A stretch of 51,124 nt of DNA from Candidatus Melainabacteria bacterium (GCA_020853845.1 JADYYD010000205.1:1-51124); one strand, 5' to 3'. Counted from the stretch's first letter, positions 8,531 to 17,807 are shown. Numbers and translations are program-made. The notes: generated from the letters alone by a model not told the origin.

Positions 8531-9703
8531 TCAGTGTCTATCAGTTGCTGATAAATATTCCATTCTCCGGCGCTTCTCGCCTTCAAAAAAACGCGGATAT
8601 GTCTCGATGCATATTCTCGAATGGCTGAACCATCCTGTCTTTGCGAGTTTCCGGCAAACCTTTTCCAGCACTCTTCTTTCGGGATATGGTGGGATGCCGA
8701 GCTCTCCAATAGCCCATTCCTCGCCAATCAACGTCACTGCCTTCTGGTCGCAAATCCTCACTCCTTTCTTCGCTTGCGCCGGAAGGGTCTCTTCATCTTG
8801 GCGGCTCAACTCGATTCTCAAGACCGGCACGTTGCCTGAATATAATGCCGCTGACAGATAATTGTCCCAAAGCCCGAAAAAATTTAGTACGGGCAAAAGC
8901 ATGAAAAGAACCAACGCGACGACCTTTTGCGCCGAGTCGGGACGAAAGAGATCGAGAATTCCGTCCTGTCCGCTGCGGATAAAAAGAAACCAGACAATCA
9001 GCATCATGCCGATATTCCAGGGCCAGATCACTGCATTCCAATTTTGGTGCGTCAGCAACAAGAGTGTCATTCCGTGAAATGCTATCGCGGCGCAGGCACC
9101 ATAACGGCTTGAGGTCTTGAATGAGAGAAGGACGGCTAGAGACGATTCCATAACCGCGAGCGGGATGCCTATCGCATAACCCATAGTGGGCGGCATATTC
9201 GGGACGATTTTTTCAAGCATCAGCGGAATCACCGATTCGCAAAAGCTGAGATTGAATTTCTGCAAACCTGCAAAAAGATATGTTCCGATGATTGAGATGC
9301 GCAGTGCATTGAGAACTCCGGCCGCAGAGGTCGAGCCGCAAGTCGCTCCCAGAAGCAGCATGATGGAAAAGAGGTAGAGCCAGGGCTGCAGTCTCGTCTG
9401 ATCCAGGAGAATTGAAGTTGCGGCGGCTGCGAAAAATAATGTGGCCAGAAGTTTTTTGCGTGCAACGAAATTAAATGCGACCAGAGACAGCAGCATGATC
9501 CCGTAGAGCAGCGGCTCTACTGCAGTCGGTATTGAAAGGCTATCGATCAAGGGTATGCGCGGATATGCTCTTGGTTCGAGCATCCACGCCTTTTGTGCAA
9601 CTAACAAAGAGGCGATAAGTGACGCGCAGATGAGGCTTAAGCAGAGCGCCAACGTGTCCGGATTCGATTCGTGCTTGTTGTTTTCTTGCACGCCACCCAC
9701 CAT
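8531..9703 (-). CDS. polytopic membrane protein, possibly HTTM/DoxX-like
   Basis: The 390-residue protein has about eight hydrophobic segments over its first 290 residues and a soluble C-terminal tail of about 95 residues. Segments such as TYLFAGLQKFN and NWNAVIWPWNIGMM recall HTTM or DoxX-type membrane proteins, but I could not assign it firmly. The tail contains several Arg/Lys and Cys residues. It lies 100 bp upstream of the PP2C gene on the same strand and may share its transcript. The start could be ATG at 9703 or the in-frame GTG four codons later. Confidence 0.7.
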   Translation of the reverse strand: MVGGVQENNKHESNPDTLALCLSLICASLIASLLVAQKAWMLEPRAYPRIPLIDSLSIPTAVEPLLYGIMLLSLVAFNFVARKKLLATLFFAAAATSILLDQTRLQPWLYLFSIMLLLGATCGSTSAAGVLNALRISIIGTYLFAGLQKFNLSFCESVIPLMLEKIVPNMPPTMGYAIGIPLAVMESSLAVLLSFKTSSRYGACAAIAFHGMTLLLLTHQNWNAVIWPWNIGMMLIVWFLFIRSGQDGILDLFRPDSAQKVVALVLFMLLPVLNFFGLWDNYLSAALYSGNVPVLRIELSRQDEETLPAQAKKGVRICDQKAVTLIGEEWAIGELGIPPYPERRVLEKVCRKLAKTGWFSHSRICIETYPRFFEGEKRRRMEYLSATDRH

Positions 9704-9865
9704 GCGCTGTGTTGTAAGTATTGGACTTTATGGGCTCCTGATGAGGAAAGTTTAGCCGAGCAATTTTGCAGACGGGGTGCGGATCATTAGTTATCCCGTC
9801 GGGAACATCTTTCGTTTTTGATCGACAATCAATGCATGGGTCAAATTTGTTTGTGCCCCTGCCTA

Positions 9866-9871
9866 TATAAT
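9866..9871 (+). promoter_or_regulatory. candidate -10 box of the MFS transporter gene
   Basis: A perfect TATAAT, preceded by TA, lies 23 nt before the ATG at 9895 in a divergent intergenic region. The best -35 candidate (TCAAAT, 19 bp upstream) is poor, so this rests mainly on the -10 match and its position. Confidence 0.4.
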
Positions 9872-9894
9872 GACCGCTAGAATTGCCGCAAGAT

Positions 9895-11268
9895 ATGAGT
9901 AAAGCGCCTGCAGTTGAGAGAGAAACGAGCGTGGAATCCGGAGGCGGCGCGCCCATTAGTGTGAAGCATGGTCGGGCGACCAAAGGCGAAATTGCTGCAT
10001 GGGCCGCCTATGACATCGCCAATGCAACTTATGGAACAGTCGTAGCCACCGCTGTTTACAACGCTTATTTCGTTGATGTCATTTGCGGGCAGGCGGCTGG
10101 TGGTAAGGAGTTGGGCACCTCACTTCTTTCGGTCATAATCATTCCCGTTTCTGCCCTTGTAATCGTACTTACGGCGCCCGTCTTGGGGACAATCGTAGAC
10201 GCGACGGCATCGAAAAAGAGAATGCTTTTCATTTCGACTCTGCTCTGCATCATTTGCACTGCCACCCTCAGCATGATTCAACCCGGGCAAGTGTGGCCGG
10301 CTGTTGTAGCGCTTACTCTGGCCAACATTTTCTTCGGCACCGGCGAAGATTTGATTGCATCTTTCTTGCCGGAGCTGGCTACTCAAGAGAACATGGGCAA
10401 AGTTTCGGCGATTGGATGGACGGCCGGCTATGTAGGAAGTTTGATTGCTTTAGGTTTGTGCCACCAGTATTTCAACTGGGCGAAGGCGCAAGGGCAGGTG
10501 CAGACAGAGTACGTGCCATTTTCGATGCTTCTGTGCGCGGGTTTATTCTTCCTATTTTCGCTTCCCACTTTTCTGTTTCTCAAAGAAAGAGCAACACCGC
10601 ACCCTGATGCTGCCGGCGAGAATTACTTTTTGATCGGCTTCAAACGGCTGAAACACACGCTCGATCACGCCAGGCATTACCGCGATCTTTTCAATTTCCT
10701 GCTTACCCTTTTCGTTTATAGCTGCGGCAGCACGGCTGTCATCCACCTTGCCTCTGTTTACGCACAACAAGTTCTGCACTTCACGTCTTCCGAGTCGGTG
10801 ATGATGATTCTTGTAGTCAGTGTCACCGCTTCAATTGGGGCCTGTCTTTTCGGCGCTCTTCAAGATCGAATCGGCGCCATCAAAACTCTGGCGATTACAT
10901 TGAGCATCTGGACTGTTGCCACAGCAATTGCCTGTCTGGCAACTGAAAAAATGCACCTCTGGATTGCCGCCAATTTTGTCGGCATTGCAATGGGCGCGAC
11001 CGGTTCGGCTGGACGCGCTCTTGTCGGGCAATTCTCACCGTCGGGACGCTCGGGAGAATTTCTCGGGCTGTGGGGCATGGCGCACAAGCTGGCAACCTGC
11101 GTCGGCGCGGTGACATTCGGCGCTGTCACTTACTTTACGGGCAACAACTATCGCGTGGCGCTGTTTTCCTGCGGAGTGTTTTTCGTTGCCGGCTTATTGC
11201 TTTTGTGGCGAGTGGACGAGAAGCGCGGCCGTCTTGCGGCAAGAGTCGATGCCGACGTCCCTGTCTGA
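9895..11268 (+). CDS. MFS transporter, UMF1/Atg22-like family
   Basis: The 457-residue protein has about twelve hydrophobic segments. Its N-terminal motif, EIAAWAAYDIANATYGTVV, is characteristic of the UMF1 (Atg22-like) branch of the major facilitator superfamily. A second family hallmark, a long cytoplasmic loop around FKRLKHTLDHARHYRDLFNFLL, separates the two halves. Substrates of bacterial UMF1 proteins are mostly unknown; efflux of amino acids or small metabolites is an inference from yeast Atg22. The ATG at 9895 is preferred to an upstream TTG at 9883. Confidence 0.87.
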   Translation: MSKAPAVERETSVESGGGAPISVKHGRATKGEIAAWAAYDIANATYGTVVATAVYNAYFVDVICGQAAGGKELGTSLLSVIIIPVSALVIVLTAPVLGTIVDATASKKRMLFISTLLCIICTATLSMIQPGQVWPAVVALTLANIFFGTGEDLIASFLPELATQENMGKVSAIGWTAGYVGSLIALGLCHQYFNWAKAQGQVQTEYVPFSMLLCAGLFFLFSLPTFLFLKERATPHPDAAGENYFLIGFKRLKHTLDHARHYRDLFNFLLTLFVYSCGSTAVIHLASVYAQQVLHFTSSESVMMILVVSVTASIGACLFGALQDRIGAIKTLAITLSIWTVATAIACLATEKMHLWIAANFVGIAMGATGSAGRALVGQFSPSGRSGEFLGLWGMAHKLATCVGAVTFGAVTYFTGNNYRVALFSCGVFFVAGLLLLWRVDEKRGRLAARVDADVPV

Positions 11269-11314
11269 TACCGGCAGTGGTCGAGTTTGGAAAGAACCTC
11301 TGGCTGAAGCCTGT

Positions 11315-12589
11315 CTACGGCTTCTCCGTGTACTTGTCGTAGAGTTTTGCGAGAATGTGGGCGCCCGTCACAACTGCAAATTTGGTGCCCATTCCGTACT
11401 TTGTGAACAATATGGCCGGTGACGCCAAATCGGCTGTCCAGGTCACCATCGATGGTCCGTGCTTTGTATCTATGACCTGGTCTACGGCAAAATTGGTTAC
11501 CCAGGCGCCGCCCAGAGTGCCTGCACTTTTAAGCAGCATATGGTTGTTGGCGAGTTTCATCCTTTCGAACGAATTCAGAACTTTGGCTGCTTCATCGGAA
11601 AAAGCGCTGCCCGCCGCATCGAATTGGGCTGCGTGTGCGCCTAGTTTTTCAGCCTGGATCCACGGAACGTTTTGAAGATTGGCAGGCAATCCAATCAATT
11701 TCGCGCCTGGAGTAGGCGGCCAATTGACAGTGAGCGTCTCGCGCAGGGACACGAGATTCATGTATCTCTCTGCAGCCACGCGATCGACTGCGGATAGCTT
11801 GCCCAATTCCCAGTGATTGGGGACAAGGATTTTGCCGGAACCATTTACTTTAGGTATGCCGGAAGTGTTGAAAATCTCCGCTGGATAGGTTTTTGCCAAT
11901 GCTTCGACACCTACCTCGGCGCTTTGAATTGGTCCTTTGAGGCTTGTTAGCAGCCCGTCCCGGGCGAATTGAAAGTTTTGAACCGTAGACGATGAGACCA
12001 GTTTTGTGTTGGCAAGTTGCGCGTCCAAATTTGCAGCTCGTCTGGCCTGATCTTTATGAATGAAGTATGCCGACGAGCCGATGGTCGCCAGCGAGTGGAA
12101 AAAACTATTGGCGCGTTCGGATGTCTCGCTCACGTAAGGCGCGTTCAGGTCGGTTTGTTTGACCGCCGGCTGCCCGTTCCCGTATACCATAGGCTCGATG
12201 GGCGTGGGCGGATTATATTGAAGTTGAGGCAAGTTGCTGACCGGCCTTGGGACACGGTCTTTTACGCCTGGATAATTCTGCGCAACTTCTTGTTTTCCGG
12301 CTATTTCCGGATTGCCGACATCGCCGGGCTGAAGTCTGGTGCCGGTCTGCCATTCTATCCCGGGCTGTAAGCCGACCCTTGGACGTTCTCCGAACTGGGG
12401 GTTGATCAGAAGAGGGTAGGTATTTACCTGCCACTGAATGGGGACCGCATTGCCCTTCGATTCACTGGCGGCGCGCGCTATAGGCTGCTGCTCGAACAAG
12501 TATGCGGCGCCATTCAAGGCTATGCTTTGAGCGTCTGTCAGGCTGGCGCGAGCCGGCGAACTTGATTCGCCCTGGTCGAATTGACCCAT
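11315..12589 (-). CDS. 424-residue protein of unknown function
   Basis: The N-terminal third is Pro/Gln/Asn-rich and probably disordered (NPPTPIEPMVYGNGQP). The middle and C-terminal parts are more regular, helical, with mild hydrophobic stretches near the end (ASPAILFTKYGMGTKFAVV). There is no signal peptide and no recognised motif. The gene converges on the MFS gene 46 bp away. The frame is long with natural amino-acid use, so it is very probably real, but I assign no role. Confidence 0.7.
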   Translation of the reverse strand: MGQFDQGESSSPARASLTDAQSIALNGAAYLFEQQPIARAASESKGNAVPIQWQVNTYPLLINPQFGERPRVGLQPGIEWQTGTRLQPGDVGNPEIAGKQEVAQNYPGVKDRVPRPVSNLPQLQYNPPTPIEPMVYGNGQPAVKQTDLNAPYVSETSERANSFFHSLATIGSSAYFIHKDQARRAANLDAQLANTKLVSSSTVQNFQFARDGLLTSLKGPIQSAEVGVEALAKTYPAEIFNTSGIPKVNGSGKILVPNHWELGKLSAVDRVAAERYMNLVSLRETLTVNWPPTPGAKLIGLPANLQNVPWIQAEKLGAHAAQFDAAGSAFSDEAAKVLNSFERMKLANNHMLLKSAGTLGGAWVTNFAVDQVIDTKHGPSMVTWTADLASPAILFTKYGMGTKFAVVTGAHILAKLYDKYTEKP

Positions 12590-12694
12590 ATGAATTTTTC
12601 CGGGAGATTTAGAGAGTGCCTACACTATAAGAACGGAGTTCGTCCATGCAAAGCGTAGGACTACGACGCTGCTCCACGTTTGCAGCTCTTTTTG

Positions 12695-12720
12695 ATTAAC
12701 TGTGCTCGAAGCGAGTTAAT
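12695..12720. repeat. inverted repeat in divergent promoter region
   Basis: ATTAACT and AGTTAAT flank a 12-bp centre that itself contains CTCG-AAG-CGAG. It lies about 105 bp before the minus-strand start at 12589 and about 80 bp before the plus-strand start at 12799, so it may be an operator. There is no U-run to suggest a terminator. Confidence 0.3.
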
Positions 12721-12798
12721 AATCCGCCTTGGTGGATAATAGAAAATAGATGCGTCGGGCTCATTCCGGCACATACGCAATGCCAGTGGAGAAGTCTA

Positions 12799-13434
12799 AT
12801 GCGCTTTGAAAAATTAGCCACTCTTTTTTGTGCGGCTGTAGCCGCTGGAAGCCTTCAGACATTATCTTTGCCGGCTTTTGCCGATCCGGCGGTCAGTACG
12901 GCTCCGGTTCCGGGTGGGGCTGGTGTCCCTTCCGGTGACGTTAAGGTGCAAATAGAATCGATGGTCACGGAAGGACCGCTATATGAAGAGCGAGGACTTC
13001 TTTTAAAACGAATAAATGCGGCTAAAGCGCAAGGAATTGGCATAGCTGGTTATCTCAGCGCCTTCAAATTCGTTGAGGAAATGGCTAAGACCAATGTTTC
13101 CGAAGACAAAATCAAAGAGAGAATTGCCGCAGTAAATAAAGGTTTGGATGAGCAGGCTAAGCGCGCAGTTGATTTGAAGAACCGTCCTGCGGCGATGAGT
13201 TATGACGGCGGACCGGGGCTGTCGGATTCAGGCAAAGACGACAAGCACGGCGGCAATCCCAGCGCCAGTGATATTGCATCTCAACTGAAGGGACAAAACC
13301 CGGACAGTATTATCGATAAGTTGAAAGCCAAATACGGCGATCGGATACCGGAGGGCACCGACATCGAAGCGCTCAAGAAAAAGTTCATGGGCGACGATAG
13401 GGGAAAAGAACTTCTCAAACGATTCCAGCAGTAA
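12799..13434 (+). CDS. secreted protein of unknown function
   Basis: The 211-residue product starts at an ATG with GGAGA 7 nt upstream. It has a signal peptide with hydrophobic core LFCAAVAAGSLQTLSLPA and a likely cut after AFA. The mature protein is hydrophilic and helical, with many Lys and Asp and a Gly/Asp-rich linker (DGGPGLSDSGKDDKHGG). No enzymatic motif is visible. It stands alone, divergent from the 424-residue unknown. Confidence 0.72.
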   Translation: MRFEKLATLFCAAVAAGSLQTLSLPAFADPAVSTAPVPGGAGVPSGDVKVQIESMVTEGPLYEERGLLLKRINAAKAQGIGIAGYLSAFKFVEEMAKTNVSEDKIKERIAAVNKGLDEQAKRAVDLKNRPAAMSYDGGPGLSDSGKDDKHGGNPSASDIASQLKGQNPDSIIDKLKAKYGDRIPEGTDIEALKKKFMGDDRGKELLKRFQQ

Positions 13435-13692
13435 CGCGGTAGCGCTTAGCACCGCATGTGGTGCGCTGGATAATGCTGATAGGATTTATCTATCAAACAA
13501 AGAACGCAATTGGAAAGAATTGTGAAAGCGATTTTTGGCCACTGTATGAGACGGTGCGGAAATTTTTTTGCAAATCGGCCTTTCCTTGTCGTCCTTGATC
13601 TACAATTATTTTAGGGGTAGTAATGCGGACGTTGTCAGACGGCCGTATCGCTTTCCCAATTTAGGAATCCCAAATGACCCTAGGTATCCAAA

Positions 13693-14532
13693 ATGACTGA
13701 CAAAACGGCCCGATCCAAACCGAAACGTAAAAGCCTGGTTTTGATGGAGCGTGACATCTGGGCGCTCGTACAGCTTTATTTGCATCGGACCATTAGTTCC
13801 AGTCAGTTAGCGCGGCTCTGCTTTCCTGACATCAGTTATGAGACCGCCCGCAAGCGCTTGAGACGGCTTCAGCAAGCCGGATTTACCGGCTCGTCATCCA
13901 GTGGTCGCATGGAAGGGCGCGGCAGACCTGAGTTGATTTATTTTTTGACGACGCAAGGCGCCAAGTCGCTGGAGCAGCACCGAGGCATCTCCTGGGAAAC
14001 AATCCCCACCGGTCCGCCCCACACTTATCATAAAGAGCATTTCCTGCGCCTTGTCGATGTCAGGCTGGCGATGTTGGACGCTGAGCAGCGGGGCTTGATC
14101 CAGAATCTGGAGTTTACGACCGGGCGCGAATTCTGGAGAGAATTGTCAGGCGATTTGACCAGCGTGGACGAACAAGCGGATGCCACCATCGCCTTCAGTT
14201 ATCCGCACATGGAACCGATTAAAGTATTGCTTGAAATCGACACGGGCAATTTCAGGCAAACCCGGCACTGGGAGCCTAAAATCAAAGCCTTTTTAAAGAC
14301 GGGCTTTCCGATCTGGGTGGTGACCGGCAGTGCCCCGCGCATTGTCACACTGCGCAAATGGACGCAGCCGTTGCTGGATGAAGTTGGTGTAGGTCCGGGC
14401 AAATGCGTCTTCAGCGTTTATCAAGAAATTGTCGACCGAGGCATTTTCGGCGCCGGCTGGCAGCGAACGGACGGAAGCTATACAGACTTGCGCCCGAAGA
14501 CGCCCGAAGGGCAGCGTATTCCTCCCGGCTAG
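13693..14532 (+). CDS. replication-relaxation-like winged-helix protein
   Basis: The 279-residue protein opens with a basic tail and a winged-helix segment (ERDIWALVQLYLHRTISSSQ, then YETARKRLRRLQQAGF and a wing rich in Gly/Arg). A nuclease-like alpha/beta half follows, with KVLLEIDTGNF near residue 178. This order matches the replication-relaxation family, originally named for plasmid and integrative-element proteins that affect DNA relaxation or replication. No conjugation, integrase or plasmid gene is near. The start is the ATG at 13693 with a weak TAGG site. Confidence 0.72.
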   Translation: MTDKTARSKPKRKSLVLMERDIWALVQLYLHRTISSSQLARLCFPDISYETARKRLRRLQQAGFTGSSSSGRMEGRGRPELIYFLTTQGAKSLEQHRGISWETIPTGPPHTYHKEHFLRLVDVRLAMLDAEQRGLIQNLEFTTGREFWRELSGDLTSVDEQADATIAFSYPHMEPIKVLLEIDTGNFRQTRHWEPKIKAFLKTGFPIWVVTGSAPRIVTLRKWTQPLLDEVGVGPGKCVFSVYQEIVDRGIFGAGWQRTDGSYTDLRPKTPEGQRIPPG

Positions 14533-14591
14533 ATAGTATCGAATGTGGTATCACACGGACGCTGCGCGCCAGCGCTTCGTTTTCGAGCCTG

Positions 14592-15611
14592 CTATTTAGC
14601 GAGCAATTCTTCTGCAAAATGGCAGTGAGAAAAATGTTCGCTTTCGATTGGACGAAGGTCAGGAACATCGATGCGGCATTTGTCTCTGACCATCGGGCAG
14701 CGCGTATGAAATGTGCAGCCGGGTGGCGGGTTTGCCGGGCTGGGCAAATCACCGGTCAGAATTATTCTTTTCGATCTGTCCACCGAAGGATCGGCAACCG
14801 GAGCGGCGCTGATCAACGCTTTCGAATACGGATGCAGAGGCATGTCATAGACGCGATTACATTCACCAATTTCAGCGATTTGCCCGAGATACATCACGGC
14901 GATTCGGTCGCTGATATAGCGAACGACATCGAGATTGTGGGCAATGAACAAATAAGTGAGTTTGAATTCGCGTTTGAGATCAATGAGCAAGTTGAGAATT
15001 TGAGCCTGCACGCTAACATCGAGAGCGGACACGGGCTCATCAAGAACGATCACTTTCGGATTGAGGGCCAGAGCGCGTGCGATGCCGATGCGTTGTCTTT
15101 GCCCACCGGAAAATTCGTGCGGGTATCTTTCTTGCATTCGAGGTGAAAGACCGACAAGATCCAACAATTCTGCAACACGTTTTGTCAGATCATTTCCTTT
15201 CAGTACTTTGTGAACTTCCAGAGGTTCAGAAATTATCTGTTTAACGGTCATGCGCGGATCAAGGCTTGCATAAGGGTTTTGAAAGACAATCTGCAATTGC
15301 CTGCGCATTTTTTTCATTGTTTCTGAATCAGAGGTCAGAACATTTTGACCTTGAAAAACTACGCTGCCTTCCGTGGCGGGCAAAAGTCGCAGCATTACTC
15401 TTCCAAGTGTTGATTTGCCGCAGCCGGATTCTCCCACCAGCCCCAGCGTTTCTCCTTCGACAATACTCAGGTCGACGCCATCGAGCGCCTTTACTTCACC
15501 AACACGTTTGTTGAAAAAACCTTTTCTTATCGGAAAGTGCTTTTTTAGCCCTTTGATTTCAACAATAACGTTCGACTGGTTACTGCCCGGCGATGAATGA
15601 TCGAGTGTCAA
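14592..15611 (-). CDS. ABC transporter ATP-binding protein, oligopeptide/dipeptide (OppF/DppF) type
   Basis: The 339-residue ATPase has Walker A GESGCGKST, signature SGGQRQRIGIARAL, Walker B VIVLDEPVSALD and an H-loop in TYLFIAHNLD. Its C-terminal tail, CTFHTRCPMVRDKC, is the Cys-bearing extension typical of OppD/OppF-like subunits. Such a subunit powers uptake of peptides or similar solutes. TTG at 15611 is favoured because GGAG lies 8 nt upstream; a further TTG at 15629 falls inside the terminator of the preceding gene. No permease, substrate-binding protein or second ATPase is next to it, so partners must be encoded elsewhere. Confidence 0.9.
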   Translation of the reverse strand: MTLDHSSPGSNQSNVIVEIKGLKKHFPIRKGFFNKRVGEVKALDGVDLSIVEGETLGLVGESGCGKSTLGRVMLRLLPATEGSVVFQGQNVLTSDSETMKKMRRQLQIVFQNPYASLDPRMTVKQIISEPLEVHKVLKGNDLTKRVAELLDLVGLSPRMQERYPHEFSGGQRQRIGIARALALNPKVIVLDEPVSALDVSVQAQILNLLIDLKREFKLTYLFIAHNLDVVRYISDRIAVMYLGQIAEIGECNRVYDMPLHPYSKALISAAPVADPSVDRSKRIILTGDLPSPANPPPGCTFHTRCPMVRDKCRIDVPDLRPIESEHFSHCHFAEELLAK

Positions 15612-15623
15612 TGCGACTGCTCC

Positions 15624-15655
15624 AAACAAAACGTGCTGGTGTTAACACCAGCACG
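15624..15655 (-). terminator. Rho-independent terminator
   Basis: Positions 15632-15655 form a perfect 24-bp palindrome: 10-bp arms CGTGCTGGTG / CACCAGCACG around TTAA. On the minus strand it runs straight into TTTTGTTT. This is a textbook intrinsic terminator for the gene at 15684-16121 and lies just before the ribosome site of the ABC ATPase. Confidence 0.85.
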
Positions 15656-15683
15656 CTTGATTATAAGTGAACTGAGGCGAAAG

Positions 15684-16121
15684 CTATGGACGTCGGGAGG
15701 AGAGATTTCCAAGCTTTTCTGCCATCAGAACGGCAAACTTAAGAGGATTGCCGCGAAGACGATCTGGATCATCCAATGTCCAGCCGTAATTCTTGGCATT
15801 TTGTGTGCGGTAGCCCAGGGCAGCTCCGTGCGCTTGCGAGCAAATGGGTTTGGAGATTGCCATGGTTTGCAGGCGGTTCAATTGCGAGCCGTCCAGGTTA
15901 TTCAACCATTCATATTCTGAATGACTGTAGGCGGCGGACGCGTTTGATTCCTGTCTGAGCTCGTGCTCCAGGCTCTCAAAATATCGAGCCAGTGCGTTGT
16001 TTTCGTATCGTCCCCACATCTCACCCTTGATTCTGTAGGGTCTTGGTTCTCTAAGGAATATGTACCAGAACACTGTATACAGAACTAACAATTCGGCAGC
16101 GATGATTAGATAGGCGAACAT
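15684..16121 (-). CDS. small membrane-anchored protein of unknown function
   Basis: From the ATG at 16121 (AGGAG 7 nt upstream) the 145-residue protein has one N-terminal membrane helix (about residues 2-22, FAYLIIAAELLVLYTVFWYI). A soluble domain follows, with GEMWGRYENNALARYFESLE and several Asn/Arg-rich stretches. No known domain was recognised. The strong terminator just downstream shows that it is transcribed separately from the ABC ATPase gene. Confidence 0.72.
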   Translation of the reverse strand: MFAYLIIAAELLVLYTVFWYIFLREPRPYRIKGEMWGRYENNALARYFESLEHELRQESNASAAYSHSEYEWLNNLDGSQLNRLQTMAISKPICSQAHGAALGYRTQNAKNYGWTLDDPDRLRGNPLKFAVLMAEKLGNLSSRRP

Positions 16122-16576
16122 ATCCGAACTCCTGGCTGAATCAGCCTCGAGCAAAGGGTTTCCATTCTGTTGTTATGACGTCCTACTAGCCGCGTTTCGT
16201 TTTTTGTTGGCGCTGAGCAAAGAATTTAGCGCGCATCAATTTGCGCGCTTGTAAGCACGCTTTGTGCGCTTTGAGACGCAGTTGAAGTACGCAATCGGCA
16301 GAAACTTAAGTCACGCTTAACGTGTGTAAACATGATAACGAAACATTACAAAAAAGCTATGGGTTTTTAATGATTGCAGAATTGTCAAGTGGTTAATTCT
16401 CAGACGTCGTCAGACGGCACAATGACGGGATTATAGGCTTGTTGGAAACCAAACCTACCGCTAAGGAAATCCACTAATCCCTATCTACTTAGAGAAGTCA
16501 CACCCCGGCTGATGTGCCTGCCCTGTGTAATTGAGAGGGAAATTCAAATCACCATCAAATTGCAGGGATCGTTGAG
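16122..16576. other. 455-bp divergent intergenic region with a GC-rich hairpin
   Basis: No gene is evident between the small membrane protein and the dehydrogenase. At 16228-16249 AGCGCGCA and TGCGCGCT pair perfectly around a 6-nt loop. A direct repeat of CAGACG lies at 16401-16416. No clear sigma-70 promoter is visible. The region could hold a regulatory element or a small RNA, but nothing in it is diagnostic. Confidence 0.45.
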
Positions 16577-17776
16577 ATGCAAATCAATCGAGTGGCAGTT
16601 GTAGGCGCCGGAACGATGGGATCATCCATAACAGTTGCGTTCATCGCCAAAGGAATACCGGTCCTTCTTAAAGACATCGATCAAGAGCAGATCGATAAGG
16701 GTCTGGCCAACATAGACCGATTGCTCAAATCGCGTGTCACTAAAGGCATGGCACAGAAAGAAGCCGATGCACAGCGCGCCCTGGTACAAACAACTACGGA
16801 CTATTCTCACTTTTGCGATGTCGATTTCGTTGTCGAAGGGGTTGCAGAAAATATCGAGATCAAAAAAGCGGTTTTTGAAAGTCTCGATGAATACTGCGGA
16901 GTGGATGCAATTTTCGGCAGCAACACTTCCAGTTTGTCCATCACGCAAATAGGTTCATTCACGCGCAGACCGGATAAAGTTGTCGGCATGCACTTTTTCA
17001 ATCCGGCGCATTTGATGAAGCTGGTCGAAGTAATTCCGGGTTTGGAAACATCCAAAGAGACTGTGGCCACCGCCATTGCACTTGGACAATCGCTGGGCAA
17101 GTTGGCGGTGCGTGTAGAAGAATGTGCATCGTTTCTCGTCAATCGCCTATTGGGACGCTACATGAATGAAGCGCTCTGGTGCCTCATGGAAGGAGCTTGC
17201 GACATTGAAGGGATTGATAAAGCCGCCTGCGACATCGCAATGCCCATCGGACCTCTGGCATTGCGTGATATGAATGGTGCCGACATCGGGCTGGCAGTAG
17301 CGAAGTTCAATTTCCAGGAATATGGAGAACGTTTTGCTCCCTGTCCGATTCTCGAAAAAATGGTCGAGAAAAACCAGCTCGGTCAGAAGACCATGGGTGG
17401 GTTTTACGCCTATGACAAGGAAACGCGCAAACGGGCAGGCGCCAATCCTCAGATGGCGGAGACTCTCAAGGCTGTGCGCAATGGCAAAGGTGCGTCGGAA
17501 AAATCCGTGGAGTTCAAACCGGAACGTCTGTTTCTGCCGATGATCAATGAAGCTTTTCTCTGTCTTCAAGAAAGAATTTGTGCACCTGAAGATCTCGATC
17601 CCGCACTCTGCGCCGGCTTGGGCATGCGCGTCGGACCACTGGCGATGGCAACTCAGATGGGTTTGGACAAAACCCTGGAAATGCTCGAGCAGCATTTCCA
17701 GATTTACGGCGAACGTTTTCGTCCGGCACCGCTTCTCAAAAGATATGTCTGGGGTAAGCGGACCACCATTTCATGA
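16577..17776 (+). CDS. 3-hydroxyacyl-CoA dehydrogenase
   Basis: The 399-residue enzyme has an NAD-binding Rossmann domain (VAVVGAGTMGSS, residues 7-17) and the family motif VGMHFFNPAHLMKLVEV near residue 140. A C-terminal helical part follows that looks like two consecutive 3HCDH domains. It oxidises L-3-hydroxyacyl-CoA to 3-ketoacyl-CoA with NAD in beta-oxidation or the reverse reaction in butanoate-type metabolism. It lacks the enoyl-CoA hydratase domain of FadB. Other beta-oxidation genes are not in the window. The GT39 gene starts 31 bp downstream and may be co-transcribed. Confidence 0.92.
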   Translation: MQINRVAVVGAGTMGSSITVAFIAKGIPVLLKDIDQEQIDKGLANIDRLLKSRVTKGMAQKEADAQRALVQTTTDYSHFCDVDFVVEGVAENIEIKKAVFESLDEYCGVDAIFGSNTSSLSITQIGSFTRRPDKVVGMHFFNPAHLMKLVEVIPGLETSKETVATAIALGQSLGKLAVRVEECASFLVNRLLGRYMNEALWCLMEGACDIEGIDKAACDIAMPIGPLALRDMNGADIGLAVAKFNFQEYGERFAPCPILEKMVEKNQLGQKTMGGFYAYDKETRKRAGANPQMAETLKAVRNGKGASEKSVEFKPERLFLPMINEAFLCLQERICAPEDLDPALCAGLGMRVGPLAMATQMGLDKTLEMLEQHFQIYGERFRPAPLLKRYVWGKRTTIS

Positions 17777-17807
17777 GCCCGCTAAGGGAGGCTGTGAGCA
17801 TTAGTCT

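Noticed and set aside
14592-15611. A complete Opp/Dpp peptide-uptake operon
   Set aside because: Only one ATPase is present; no permease or binding-protein gene is adjacent.
13628-16418. 16-bp motif GACGTYGTCAGACGGC present at 13628 and 16403 in two intergenic regions
   Set aside because: It is a 15/16 match. A few such pairs are expected by chance in 51 kb, and no third copy was seen.
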